64,000 nt of DNA from Candidatus Omnitrophota bacterium (GCA_022710715.1 JAKLGJ010000003.1:254527-318526); one strand, 5' to 3'; shown: positions 16,377-25,125, counted from the first letter of the stretch. Notes: generated by a model not told the origin, from the sequence alone. Numbers and translations: made by a program.

Positions 16377-18104
16377 CTATCCTCGTTTCACCAGCGCCTG
16401 CGCCGGACACACCTGAACGCAGACCGCGCAGCCGGAACAATACGCCGCATTCAGCTCAATGAACCCGTCATCGGTTTTCCGGATCGCCGGGCAGTTTACC
16501 GAAAGGCAGAGCAGGCATTTTTTACACGCCGCTTGCCGGTATTCCGGAGCCGGCTGGCGCGAACGGTCGATCAGTCGGCAGGGAAAACGCGCGATAATCA
16601 CCGAGAGTTTATCTTCCTGCATGCGCTGACGCACCAGATTTTCCAGATTGTTTAAATCGAACGGATTGACCACGTCCACGTTATCCGCTCCCGCCACGCG
16701 ACACACGTCTTCCAGGATGAGCTTTTTGGTCGGTTCGCCTTTTATGGTTACTCCGGTAGCCGGATGCGGCTGGCTGCCGGTCATGGCAGTGGTGGAATTG
16801 TCCAGGATCATGATCAGGCCGTTGACTTTATTGTACGCGGCGTTGATCAGGCCGGTAATGCCGGAATGAACGAAGGTCGAATCGCCGATCACCCCCACCA
16901 CATTTTTCCCCAGGCCGCGGCTGAACCCCTCGAAAAACGTTATCCCTCCGCCCATGCAGATGCAACTGTGCAGGCTCGATAAAGGCGGCAAAGCCCCCAG
17001 AGTGTAACAGCCGATATCTCCGGTGACCACCGCCTTTACTTTCTTGAGCACGGTAAACACGCCCCGGTGCGGGCAGCCCGGGCACAATACCGGTTTTCTG
17101 GCGCTGGAAGGCTCTTCCCGCTTCTCTTTACCCTTGACGATCTCCGGGATGAATTCCGGCCGCAGCTCACCGATCCGGAATGACGGATGTTTCGCTTTAA
17201 CCTTGATCCCCAGCATACGCAGTTGCTCTTCCATGAACGGCTCGATCTCTTCGATCACATAGAGTTGTTTGACCGAGCGGGCGAATTCCCTGATCCGCTT
17301 TTCGGGAAACGGAAAACTGAATCCCAGCTTCAATACGGAAGCGTCGGGATACATCTCTTTTACGTAGAGATACGACACCCCGGCGGTAATGAAACCGATT
17401 GTACGCGTCTTCAGCTCAACGGTATTCAAAGCGGTTTTTTCGGCGTACGCCTGCAGCTTAACCAGGCGTTTCTCGAGATCGATATGACGCAGGTAAGCGT
17501 TGCGCGGGACCATCACGTATTTGGGCACGTCGATCTTGAAGGCTTTAGGAGGAAGACTGGCGCGGGGAAAAATTTCGATGTTCTCTTTGGTGTGCGCGAC
17601 CCGGGTGGTCAGGCGGATCATCACCGGGGTATCGAACTCTTCGCTGATCGCGAAAGCTTTTTTGACGAAGGCTTTGGCTTCGGCCGGGCTGGACGGTTCC
17701 AGCAGGGGTAGTTTGGCCACTTTGGCGAACAAGCGGGTATCCTGCTCGTTCTGGGAAGAATGTATGCCCGGATCATCAGCCACCACCACGACAAACCCGG
17801 CGTTAACTCCGGTATAGGCTGAAGTCATCAAAGGGTCCATGGCCACGTTCAAACCGACATGCTTGGAGGCGTATAACGAGCGCAAACCCGCAATTGCCGC
17901 GCCTAAAGCCACTTCAAAGGCGACTTTTTCATTCACCGACCACTGGGACTGAACGTCGGGAAAACGGGAAAGATATTCCAGGACTTCCGTAGCCGGAGTC
18001 CCGGGATAAGAAGCGGCGTGGGCCAGACCGGATTCATAAGCTCCCTGGGCCAGGGCTTCATCGCCGGAAAGAAATGCTGTATCGGGGGTTTTGTTTCTGC
18101 GCAT
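16377..18104 (-). CDS. iorA: Indolepyruvate ferredoxin oxidoreductase, alpha subunit
   Basis: The 575-aa TPP enzyme has an N-terminal pyrimidine-binding part (FLSGDEALAQGAYESGLAHA, SYPGTPATEVLEYL), a TPP/metal-binding segment (GDIGCYTLG ... GVIGDSTFVHSGITGLINA) and a C-terminal ferredoxin module. The ferredoxin module has one degenerate cysteine cluster (CKKCLLCLSVNCPA) and one complete cluster (CSGCAVCVQVCPA). A TTGGAA-17-TATAAT promoter ends 9 nt before the ATG, predicting an almost leaderless mRNA; no Shine-Dalgarno is seen. First gene of the ior/paaK operon. Confidence 0.95.
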   Translation of the reverse strand: MRRNKTPDTAFLSGDEALAQGAYESGLAHAASYPGTPATEVLEYLSRFPDVQSQWSVNEKVAFEVALGAAIAGLRSLYASKHVGLNVAMDPLMTSAYTGVNAGFVVVVADDPGIHSSQNEQDTRLFAKVAKLPLLEPSSPAEAKAFVKKAFAISEEFDTPVMIRLTTRVAHTKENIEIFPRASLPPKAFKIDVPKYVMVPRNAYLRHIDLEKRLVKLQAYAEKTALNTVELKTRTIGFITAGVSYLYVKEMYPDASVLKLGFSFPFPEKRIREFARSVKQLYVIEEIEPFMEEQLRMLGIKVKAKHPSFRIGELRPEFIPEIVKGKEKREEPSSARKPVLCPGCPHRGVFTVLKKVKAVVTGDIGCYTLGALPPLSSLHSCICMGGGITFFEGFSRGLGKNVVGVIGDSTFVHSGITGLINAAYNKVNGLIMILDNSTTAMTGSQPHPATGVTIKGEPTKKLILEDVCRVAGADNVDVVNPFDLNNLENLVRQRMQEDKLSVIIARFPCRLIDRSRQPAPEYRQAACKKCLLCLSVNCPAIRKTDDGFIELNAAYCSGCAVCVQVCPAQALVKRG

Positions 18105-18113
18105 AGGAACTCT

Positions 18114-18142
18114 ATTATACTATCGCGCGGAGAATTTTCCAA
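18114..18142 (-). promoter_or_regulatory. Promoter for iorA (leaderless)
   Basis: Minus strand: TTGGAA (18142-18137), 17 nt, TATAAT (18119-18114). The predicted transcription start is near 18107, only about 3 nt before the ATG. Confidence 0.6.
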
Positions 18143-18156
18143 GAAGATTTAGCCGA

Positions 18157-18235
18157 GTTATACACAGGGAGTCCCGGACGGGCTGTGGATAACTTTGAGT
18201 TATCCACAGCCCGTCCGGGACTCCCTGTGTATAAG
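18157..18235. repeat. Paired REP elements (BIME-like) between iorA and the porin gene
   Basis: Two 37-bp REP units (18157-18193 and 18199-18235) are reverse complements of each other except for the last base, separated by TTTGA. Each contains the CACAGGGAGTCC / GGAC...CTGTG core found beside the RAYT at 2.2-2.9 kb. The pair ends 4 nt from the porin stop codon and would form a long hairpin in its mRNA 3' end. Confidence 0.85.
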
Positions 18236-18239
18236 TTCA

Positions 18240-19610
18240 TCAGAACTTGTATTCCAACTGCGTTCTCACGAAAACCGCCGGATCGGCTTCCTGGGTATAA
18301 AATGTGTGATTCGGCAGGAAATAATCCGCCATCACATACCCGGTCAGCCTCTTGTTGAAAACATAATCCAGCTTGGTAAGGATCAAATGGCCTCTGGTCT
18401 GGCCTCTGCCGGTAAGCGAATACGCGGCGCTGGCAGTCACCAGTTCATTGGCCCGCAGCAAACTATAGCTCACATTGAATTTCATTTTCGCCGACGGGAC
18501 GACAGTTACCCCGCAGCGCAACATTTCCAGGTTGGTCCAATAGGAATTACCCGATTCGCCCTGGAAGGACTGTCCGTACAGTTCCGAATACAGGGGGAAA
18601 CGGGAGAATAACGGATTCCAGCCCTCGTTGTCTACCGTGCTCTTCTTATCGCCGGACAGGTAAGCGAATCCCGCGGTAAGTTGCGGCTGCCATTTGGCAT
18701 CCTTGAAATCGCGATCCACGAAGAAATAACCGCCGGTAGCATTGCGGTCATCATCGCCGTAACTGCCGTACTGCTTGGCCAGCTGCAGGCGATAGGTCCA
18801 GGGAGCGACGGTATATTTTACGAACGCGCCGGGCGTGAAGATCCGGCTCTTTCTGGACTGCAATCCCGAACCGTAATCGGCAGCTTCTTTTTTATACATA
18901 AAATACGGCTCGAAACTGACATTCTCCCAGCTTTTGTTCTTCAGGTAAGCGACAAAGCCGTTCTCGTCGGTCGTATTCAGGGCGATCGGGGTTTTGTCTT
19001 CGTTGAACACCGGCAGGAAAATATCGTCCCGGGGATTGTTGATATACACCAGGTCCAGGACATTCTTCTCATCCACGGTCCAGCTTGCTTTGATCGCGTT
19101 GAAATAGAACGTTCGCGAACCGTCCCCCGGATTGCCGTCGCAAATCATGAAGTTCTCGCCATACTGATTCATGAGATCCTGGCGGCCGATGCGGAACGTC
19201 CAGGGAATGCCCGCCGGTCTCTTCAGGTCGAGATACAGATTATCGAAAATCACTTCATCCGGATCCCAGTGGTTATGCCCGTTGTAATACATCTTGCGGC
19301 TGGTCGCGCCGGAACCGGATCCGAGCAGCATGTAGGCCTTGTTCTCGTTGCTCAACTTGACAAACACGCCGGCCAGGTCCTTGAAATCCATCTGCCCCCA
19401 GACGCTGGTTTTGATACGGAAGTAATTACGGTCCCCTCCGTCGTAATACGTATTCTCCATATCGCGGTTGTTCTTCCAGTACTCGTGCCGCAATCTTTCG
19501 CTGAAACCCCATTTGTACTTGAAATCCTGCCCTTCGGCCCGCGCCGGCGGCACGAGGAGCCCGCCGAGGACGCCGAGCACACCCAGAACCAGTAGAATTC
19601 TGCGCATCAT
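18240..19610 (-). CDS. Outer-membrane beta-barrel, alginate-export/porin type
   Basis: The 456-aa protein has a signal peptide (LLVLGVLGVLGGLL, cleavage at ARA). It is followed by alternating amphipathic strands (KYKWGFSERLRHEYW, YFRIKTSVWGQMDF, FRIGRQDLM, TYRLQLAKQYGSYG) and ends in the aromatic YKF typical of outer-membrane barrels. The RxGRQDL segment is a hallmark of alginate-export-type porins. It lies 13 nt downstream of the symporter gene, so outer- and inner-membrane uptake of one solute is plausible; the solute is unknown. Confidence 0.82.
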   Translation of the reverse strand: MMRRILLVLGVLGVLGGLLVPPARAEGQDFKYKWGFSERLRHEYWKNNRDMENTYYDGGDRNYFRIKTSVWGQMDFKDLAGVFVKLSNENKAYMLLGSGSGATSRKMYYNGHNHWDPDEVIFDNLYLDLKRPAGIPWTFRIGRQDLMNQYGENFMICDGNPGDGSRTFYFNAIKASWTVDEKNVLDLVYINNPRDDIFLPVFNEDKTPIALNTTDENGFVAYLKNKSWENVSFEPYFMYKKEAADYGSGLQSRKSRIFTPGAFVKYTVAPWTYRLQLAKQYGSYGDDDRNATGGYFFVDRDFKDAKWQPQLTAGFAYLSGDKKSTVDNEGWNPLFSRFPLYSELYGQSFQGESGNSYWTNLEMLRCGVTVVPSAKMKFNVSYSLLRANELVTASAAYSLTGRGQTRGHLILTKLDYVFNKRLTGYVMADYFLPNHTFYTQEADPAVFVRTQLEYKF

Positions 19611-19623
19611 GCGACTACCCCTT

Positions 19624-21243
19624 TCATTTGTTTTTCTCCGCGCCCATATGCCGGAAACACATTTCCAGATGATCCTTGGGCAGTTTTTTGGTGAACAGGC
19701 TCACCAGGATCGCGGTGAGGAAAGAAACCGGCAGAACCACCACGATCGGATCGACCACTGTCCATGGCTGTCCGGTCAAGGTAGTCTTGTTGAAGATGAA
19801 CTTGCACAAACCGATCGCCGCCGCTTCTTTTTCATGAACAAACAACAGCCAGAAAGCCGTACCCAGGAATCCTACGGCCATGCTCGCCACTGCGCCGGCC
19901 CTGGTCATACCTTTCCAGAATAACGCGCCGGTATAACTGGGCAGAAAAGCGCTGGCGCACAAGCCGAAGAATATGGCCGTAGCTACTGCGATCACTCCCG
20001 CAGGTAAATGATAGCCCAGGATAACCGTGACCACCACTCCGATGAGGATCCCGATACGGGTAACCCCGACCGTATATTTGAACGTCTTGCCGGCCATCAG
20101 GGACTTTTCGATAAAATCCCTGCCGATCGCCGTGCCCAGAGTATGGAACTGCGAACTCGAGGTGGACATTGCCGCCGATAACAAAGTGAGCATGAACACA
20201 TAGACGAACCAGGTCGGCATCGATGCATTGATATACGCGGGAATGATCTTGTCGATATTACCGCCGGCCACTGCCACCGAGATCTTGCCGAACGCGGGGT
20301 TGTTCAAAAAATAGACGTTGGTCAACGCGCCCACCACGAACGCCACGCCGGTCATCGCCAGAATAAATAACCCTCCCACGCCTACTCCGCGATTGATCTC
20401 TTTACTGCTCTTAACCGTCATGAACCTCACCGCCAGCTGCGGCTGGGCCAACACGCCGATCCCCACGCCCATGACGATCGTCGATACCAGCGACCACCAC
20501 AGATCCGATCCCGGTACCGGCATCTGCGTCCAACCCAGATGCCCGATAGCCACCAGTTTCGCCGGAACCTTATCCGCGATCGCCGTGAGCGCCTGATGCG
20601 CTACCAGCACGCCGCCGAGTCTGACATAGGTAAAAACCAGCAGGATGGTCATGCCCACGAACATGATCGTTCCCTGCAAAGCGTCGGTGTACATGACGCC
20701 CTTAAGACCGCCGGCAAGCACATAAGCGCAAATGATCAGGGTATAGATAAGCACCGCGACATTGTAATTGATGTAGTTGGGAAAAGTGGCTTCGATAAAA
20801 CGCGCCGCGCCGATCAAAACCGCAGCCGCGTACAACGGCATGAATAAGAAAATGATCAAACCGCTGAAGCCCTGAATGAAGGTCGATTTGAACCTGCGGC
20901 CCAATAGTTCCGGGAACGTGTGAACGTCGAGGTTATGCCCGATCTTCCTGGTACGTTTGCCGAATACCACGAAAGCGATGAATATCCCGACAAAGATATT
21001 CAGGAACGTCAACCATAACAGCCCCATGCCGAACAACGCCGCCGCGCCGCCGAAACCGACGATAGCCGACGTACTGATGAATGTCGCGCCGTACGACAAG
21101 GCCATGACTACCGGATGAGCTTTTCTGCCCGCCACCATGTAGTCAAGAGCGTTCTTGGTCTTGCGGTAACCGTAATACCCCAGGGAAGCGATAGCAAAAA
21201 GGTAGACTACAACGATAACAGTCAAAAGGAATATGTTCTCCAT
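19624..21243 (-). CDS. Sodium:solute symporter family (SSS) transporter
   Basis: The 539-aa polytopic inner-membrane protein has about 13 hydrophobic spans. SSS signatures include DYMVAGRKAHPVVMALSYGA near residues 34-53, GFGGAAALFGMGLLWL, and SAAMSTSSSQFHTLGTAIGRD with the Na2-site serines. It cotransports an organic solute with Na+. A 56-aa accessory membrane protein is encoded 18 nt upstream and a porin downstream. The substrate cannot be told from sequence; acetate/propionate- and amino-acid-type members are similar. Confidence 0.92.
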   Translation of the reverse strand: MENIFLLTVIVVVYLFAIASLGYYGYRKTKNALDYMVAGRKAHPVVMALSYGATFISTSAIVGFGGAAALFGMGLLWLTFLNIFVGIFIAFVVFGKRTRKIGHNLDVHTFPELLGRRFKSTFIQGFSGLIIFLFMPLYAAAVLIGAARFIEATFPNYINYNVAVLIYTLIICAYVLAGGLKGVMYTDALQGTIMFVGMTILLVFTYVRLGGVLVAHQALTAIADKVPAKLVAIGHLGWTQMPVPGSDLWWSLVSTIVMGVGIGVLAQPQLAVRFMTVKSSKEINRGVGVGGLFILAMTGVAFVVGALTNVYFLNNPAFGKISVAVAGGNIDKIIPAYINASMPTWFVYVFMLTLLSAAMSTSSSQFHTLGTAIGRDFIEKSLMAGKTFKYTVGVTRIGILIGVVVTVILGYHLPAGVIAVATAIFFGLCASAFLPSYTGALFWKGMTRAGAVASMAVGFLGTAFWLLFVHEKEAAAIGLCKFIFNKTTLTGQPWTVVDPIVVVLPVSFLTAILVSLFTKKLPKDHLEMCFRHMGAEKNK

Positions 21244-21261
21244 GCGTCCTCCCGGTAAGAT

Positions 21262-21432
21262 TTAGAGTTCTTCCTTGGATTGAGATTCATCCTTTACCCA
21301 CTTCATATCTTCCGGATACACCGGCTCATCGCCTTTATTCCAATTGACCGCGCCATAGACCAGACAGATGATCACGCTGACGATACACAGAACATACGCA
21401 AGCCATACTCCTGGATCTGGTATTCCCAGCAT
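21262..21432 (-). CDS. Symporter small accessory protein (56 aa, one membrane span)
   Basis: Start ATG at 21430-21432 with GGAGG 5 nt upstream; stop at 21262-21264. It begins MLGIPDPGVWLAYVL, has one span (residues 9-30, ending VYGAVNWNKGDEP) and a charged tail (EDMKWVKDESQSKEEL). This is the known small protein type encoded just before SSS symporter genes; 18 nt separate it from the transporter. Probably a subunit or stabiliser of the transporter. Confidence 0.85.
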   Translation of the reverse strand: MLGIPDPGVWLAYVLCIVSVIICLVYGAVNWNKGDEPVYPEDMKWVKDESQSKEEL

Positions 21433-21446
21433 ACCCACCTCCTTGA

Positions 21447-21531
21447 GCGCTTGACCGAAAGGTCAAGCGCGAAACCCCGACGTTTAGATTTGGCCGGAAT
21501 GGCTTTTTGATTCCGGACAAATCTGTCGGGG
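21447..21531 (-). promoter_or_regulatory. Two-hairpin leader before the symporter accessory gene
   Basis: Minus strand: a long imperfect hairpin (21531-21475; arms CCCCGAC...GTCGGGG, with inner AGATTTG and CCGGAAT pairing to ATTCCGG and CAAATCT). A perfect GCGCTTGACC-TTTC-GGTCAAGCGC hairpin (21470-21447) follows, then the AAGGAGG of the 56-aa gene after 3 nt. There is no proper U-tract, so a 5' leader structure is more likely than a plain terminator. Confidence 0.5.
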
Positions 21532-21540
21532 TACATCGGT

Positions 21541-22122
21541 TTACTTCCCCGCTTCAGGCTTCGCCGCTTCCGGCACCGCCATATCGTATGAAAACAACGT
21601 ATACCCTTCCGGCAGCTCGAATATAGACTCCGGCTGCTCCGCTTTGACGATATTGCTGTACGTAATGCTCCAGGCGTTGTCCACCGCGGCGGTCTTTACC
21701 GGGATACTGGATTCTTTCGCCACCCACAAAAACACCGTCTCCTGCCCCTGGCCGCTCTGAATGACCAGTTCGAACTTATCCGCCTGCATGTCGCCGACCG
21801 CCTCCGGACCGATAAGTTTCCGGCTAAGTTCACCGGGCATCTTATCGCCTGAAATCACCCCGTCGCTGGGCCGCAGGGGAACTTCCATGTAGATTTTCTC
21901 ATTCGGCAAAAGCATCCACCCGACTTTTTTGTCCATCCGGGTAATGGTGATGGCTTCGGGCATCTCCATGCGCATTTTATTCTCTTTGATGAACATTTTC
22001 CCGGAAAAATCCCCTTCTTTGCTGGTGGTGGTGAAATCCGCGGAATACTCCGCGGCTTGAGCTGCGGCCACCAGGACTGACAGAATGAACAAAACACTCA
22101 TCAGCGTTGCGCGAATCCTCAC
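21541..22122 (-). CDS. Exported DUF4412/LolA-like protein
   Basis: The 193-aa protein has a signal peptide (MSVLFILSVLVAAAQA). The mature part resembles DUF4412 and outer-membrane lipoprotein-sorting-type folds: YSADFTTTSKEGDFSGKMFI, KMRMEMPEAITITRMDKK, VGWMLLPNEKIYMEVPL, and a late VFLWVAKESSIPVKTAA strand. These proteins are half-barrels that bind hydrophobic ligands. The start overlaps the end of the upstream FAH gene by 4 nt. Function unknown. Confidence 0.7.
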   Translation of the reverse strand: MRIRATLMSVLFILSVLVAAAQAAEYSADFTTTSKEGDFSGKMFIKENKMRMEMPEAITITRMDKKVGWMLLPNEKIYMEVPLRPSDGVISGDKMPGELSRKLIGPEAVGDMQADKFELVIQSGQGQETVFLWVAKESSIPVKTAAVDNAWSITYSNIVKAEQPESIFELPEGYTLFSYDMAVPEAAKPEAGK

Positions 22123-22898
22123 TTCTCCTCCTTTGTGTGAACGACTGTTACTACGCGGTTAGTCAAAACTCCTATACCCTGAATGTCTACTTCAATCCGA
22201 TCCTTCGGCCGCATCGGTCCTACGCCCGGCGGCGTGCCGGTTGAAATTACATCGCCCGGCTGCAACGTCATCACTTGAGAAACGAACCGGACCAGATACT
22301 CTATGCCGAAAATTAGCTCGCCCGTGCCCGAATCCTGCCTGGTCACGCCGTTCAACCGGGTCCGGACGCGCAGCTGGCCGGCGGGCGGCCGGGTTTCGAT
22401 CCACGGGCCTATCGGGCAGAACGTGTCGAATGACTTGGCCCTGGTCCATTGCCCGTCGCGTTTCTGCACATCGCGGGCGGTGACATCGTTCAGGCAGGTA
22501 TACCCCAGGATATACTCCTTGACCCGCGAGCGAAGGATGTTCCGGGCCGTCTTGCGGATCACCACTGCCAGTTCCGCTTCAAAATCGAGCCGCTTGACCC
22601 GGCGCGGATACACGATCGCGTCGCCCGGCCCGATCACCGCGCTGGCCGGCTTCAGGAAAATCACCGGCTCCTTGGGCAACGGCATGCCCAGCTCGCGGGC
22701 GTGATCGCGATAATTCAACCCCACCAGCACGACCTTTGACGGAACGACGGGCGATAAGAATTTGACCTGCGCTAACGGGATTTTTCTGCCGCTGAATTGC
22801 AGAAAGGTAAAGGGCGGGATGCGAAGAACTTTCACCGAAGAATCATCGACCATTCCCCAGGAAACGCTGCCTTTATGGCTGAAGCGGACTATGCGCAT
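22119..22898 (-). CDS. Fumarylacetoacetate hydrolase (FAH) family protein
   Basis: From the ATG at 22896-22898 (AGGTG upstream) it gives 259 aa. The conserved FAH-domain segments are VLVGLNYRDHARELGMP, EPVIFLKPASAVIGPGDAI, DFEAELAVVI with the metal-binding carboxylates, GYTCLNDVTARDVQ and GDVISTGTPPGVG. The longer reading to 23096 runs into the DUF1805 gene and is not supported. The family includes acylpyruvases, 2-hydroxyhepta-2,4-diene-dioate isomerases and oxaloacetate tautomerases; the exact reaction is unknown. Confidence 0.9.
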   Translation of the reverse strand: MRIVRFSHKGSVSWGMVDDSSVKVLRIPPFTFLQFSGRKIPLAQVKFLSPVVPSKVVLVGLNYRDHARELGMPLPKEPVIFLKPASAVIGPGDAIVYPRRVKRLDFEAELAVVIRKTARNILRSRVKEYILGYTCLNDVTARDVQKRDGQWTRAKSFDTFCPIGPWIETRPPAGQLRVRTRLNGVTRQDSGTGELIFGIEYLVRFVSQVMTLQPGDVISTGTPPGVGPMRPKDRIEVDIQGIGVLTNRVVTVVHTKEEK

Positions 22899-22915
22899 AC
22901 ACCTACCGGATCGGA

Positions 22916-23206
22916 TTAAACAATCGCGCGGAGCACCTCTCTGACCGGTTGTCCCGGACGGATGCCCAGCCTGCGCGCTGCAGTGGTGCACGAAAACACC
23001 GTGGCCTTCAGAGCGTCGGCGACGGATGAAACCCCTTTGATCTTGACCGCCGCATCCTTGAATTTTTCCGCGGCGGATTGATTCAGGTAACCGCACATCA
23101 CGTATCCCCTGCTGCCTTTGAGAACGATGAGATGCCTGGCGGCCAGCGCAAGATCAATCGCTTCTATTTTTTTGGATCCGACTTTGACGAAGGTATGCTT
23201 GATCAT
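22916..23206 (-). CDS. DUF1805 family protein (YunC-like)
   Basis: The 96-aa protein has the conserved LIVLKGSRGYVMCGYLN segment of DUF1805, with A/G-rich flanks (NQSAAEKFKDAAVKI). It overlaps the NUDIX gene end by 4 nt and precedes the FAH gene by 17 nt. No biochemical function is established for the family. Confidence 0.75.
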   Translation of the reverse strand: MIKHTFVKVGSKKIEAIDLALAARHLIVLKGSRGYVMCGYLNQSAAEKFKDAAVKIKGVSSVADALKATVFSCTTAARRLGIRPGQPVREVLRAIV

Positions 23207-23712
23207 AACCAGCCGATCATGGAAAAAGCGCAGATAGTCTTAGCGTCGACGATCCGGCCCTGTTTGAAAAGCCGGCGGATCTCCTGCCGGGTCTTCACGC
23301 AGACGCGGATGACCTCGTCCGCTTCGGGCTGCACCGCACACGGACGCAGCCCCTGCGCTTTGAAGATGGTGATCTTCTCCGTGGAATACCCCGGCACCGG
23401 CAGGATAGAGCCTAACCGGGTCAAGGTGCGCGCGCTATAACCGGTTTCCTCGATGATCTCCCTCCGGGCGCAGGCAAGCGGGGATTCACGGTCATTGAGC
23501 GTTCCGGCCGGCAGTTCATAAAGGTACGCGCCGACTACCGGACGCAATTGCCGGATCAGGATGACCCGATCGCGGCCCAACAAAGGAACGATCAGCGCGG
23601 CTCCGGGATGCGTGATGATCTCCAGCTGCGCCACATACCCGTGCGGCAGCCTGACGGTCCTGCGCGTCAGCCGCAGCAGCCTGCCCTTGAAAAGGACTTC
23701 TTCAGAGCGCAT
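23203..23712 (-). CDS. NUDIX hydrolase, ADP-ribose pyrophosphatase-like
   Basis: The 169-aa protein has a complete Nudix box: Gly of GTLND, then Glu after five residues, and REIIEETGY. The upstream strand EIITHPGAALIVPLL and YLYELPAG resemble ADP-sugar pyrophosphatases that hydrolyse ADP-ribose to AMP and ribose-5-phosphate. It starts at the base where the CsgG-like gene ends, so translation is coupled. Confidence 0.9.
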   Translation of the reverse strand: MRSEEVLFKGRLLRLTRRTVRLPHGYVAQLEIITHPGAALIVPLLGRDRVILIRQLRPVVGAYLYELPAGTLNDRESPLACARREIIEETGYSARTLTRLGSILPVPGYSTEKITIFKAQGLRPCAVQPEADEVIRVCVKTRQEIRRLFKQGRIVDAKTICAFSMIGWL

Positions 23713-24440
23713 TAATATTTGAAATATTCCGGGGGAACGCCCGATGCGATATACTTGACCGCTTCGATGATGCAGACGCGGATAGCTTTCTCCATCGGCG
23801 TGTTGGCGTACGCGCTCAATCCTCCGCCCAGCACTACGGAATTCACCATACCCGCAAAAAGACCGCCGGACATATCCGTGGCCTGGCCCTGCACGCGGGT
23901 CGCCGCCAATACTTCCGAAGTGGAACTGTCGATGATGCGGATATCCAGAGCCATATGCGCTTTATTCATCGCCCCGCCGATCACCGCGCCCAGCAGCGTT
24001 TTGCCCAGCTTCCCGCCGCCGCCGAGACCGGCTGCGCCGCCCGAAGCTTCCGGCTCGAATTCGGTCACCGCCGCGGTAACGATCAGGTCGGCGGTCTTGA
24101 TCTGCCCGCGCTGTACCCCGCCCGGCTGGGCAGCGCCGGAAGCGGACAACTCCTGCTCCTGCATGATTGCGTTGAGCACCTGGCGCTCCATCACCCGGAA
24201 ACGGCTGCTGTTGATCAAAGCCGTGACCAGCATCTCGCGCAGGCCCGAGCCGATCTCATAATCGGCCTTAGCCGCTTTCACGTCGAAATCAGCCACGGCG
24301 ATACGCGCTTTGGGCCCCTGATAGGGCGGCATAGCCTGGGTGCCGGCGGTGTTATCTACCTGCGCCGTCGGCTGCAGGCCGGCAAAAGAAGACGCAACCA
24401 TCAGAAAAATGAAAACTGCCGTTAAAACTGCTTTACGCAT
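23712..24440 (-). CDS. CsgG-like exported protein
   Basis: Start ATG 24438-24440 with AAGGAGG upstream (242 aa). A signal peptide (MRKAVLTAVFIFLMVASSFA) is followed by a CsgG/LpoB-type domain: RIAVADFDVKAA, GSGLREMLVTALINSSRFRVMERQVLNAIMQEQELSASG, ADLIVTAAVTEFEPEA, and ALDIRIIDSSTSEVLAATRVQG. CsgG forms a secretion pore in curli systems; many relatives have unknown roles in envelope biogenesis. No lipobox cysteine is visible, and no curli genes are near. Confidence 0.78.
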   Translation of the reverse strand: MRKAVLTAVFIFLMVASSFAGLQPTAQVDNTAGTQAMPPYQGPKARIAVADFDVKAAKADYEIGSGLREMLVTALINSSRFRVMERQVLNAIMQEQELSASGAAQPGGVQRGQIKTADLIVTAAVTEFEPEASGGAAGLGGGGKLGKTLLGAVIGGAMNKAHMALDIRIIDSSTSEVLAATRVQGQATDMSGGLFAGMVNSVVLGGGLSAYANTPMEKAIRVCIIEAVKYIASGVPPEYFKY

Positions 24441-24459
24441 CCATTCCTCCTTTTGTACA

Positions 24460-25041
24460 TCAGTTCTGACAACAGGCATTGACCATATAGAAAATTCTTC
24501 GATTAGCGTCGTCGGTATAGCGTAAACTGCCCCGGGTACCGTTTCCGTCGTCGATCAAAAGATCGATTTTCGGAATCAATGACTGTTGTGACGCGGAAAA
24601 TTCGCCTTCGTTCAAACCTACGTTTATCCCATTATAGGGAAAGGCGCCGGTTGACGGATTATAGCACGCCGCATCCATCTCATTGTCATAACGATACGGC
24701 GCTACCCAGGGAGAAACCGCTCGCCCCTCAAAATACGGCCCGTTCCAGCCGGCGAAATTAAGCACGTTCCTGGCAATATCGGTATTCGACATCAATACTC
24801 CGGGATTGGGAGTATTGGGGTAACCCGCAGCCACATATTGCGCCTCGGAAGGAAACCTTCCGGTATCGCTATAAAAAGCAAGCCAGGCGGTCTTCAGGTT
24901 TTTGAAATCGATCGCCATTTTGGAAATCTTGGACTTTTCGATCGCCCGGAAAGCGTTCGGCGCCACGATTGCCGATAGAACTGCGATAATGGCGATAACC
25001 ACGATCAATTCCACCAGCGTGAACCCGCGCATCCTGCGCAT
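24460..25041 (-). CDS. Type II secretion/type IV pilin-like pseudopilin
   Basis: The 193-aa protein has a class III prepilin signal: MRRMRG then FTLVELIVVIAIIAVLSAIV with the conserved Glu5. A GspG-like segment FKNLKTAWLAFYSDTGRFPSE is followed by a variable C-terminal domain (aspartate-rich DLLIDDGNGTRGS, terminal CCQN). A prepilin peptidase elsewhere would cleave before Phe. AAGGAGG lies 5 nt before the ATG. No other secretion genes flank it, so it may be a minor pilin or an orphan GspG-like protein. Confidence 0.88.
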   Translation of the reverse strand: MRRMRGFTLVELIVVIAIIAVLSAIVAPNAFRAIEKSKISKMAIDFKNLKTAWLAFYSDTGRFPSEAQYVAAGYPNTPNPGVLMSNTDIARNVLNFAGWNGPYFEGRAVSPWVAPYRYDNEMDAACYNPSTGAFPYNGINVGLNEGEFSASQQSLIPKIDLLIDDGNGTRGSLRYTDDANRRIFYMVNACCQN

Positions 25042-25097
25042 CCAGCCTCCTTCTTGCCCCGCTTACGGCTTTAAAAGAACGCTTCACATACAGTTAC

Positions 25098-25125
25098 ATT
25101 GTAGTACGCAGGCATGAAAATTCAA
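25098..25125 (-). promoter_or_regulatory. Candidate promoter for the pseudopilin gene
   Basis: Minus strand TTGAAT (25125-25120), 16 nt, TACAAT (25103-25098), about 57 nt upstream of the ATG. It overlaps the last codons of the SpoIID gene. Confidence 0.4.
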
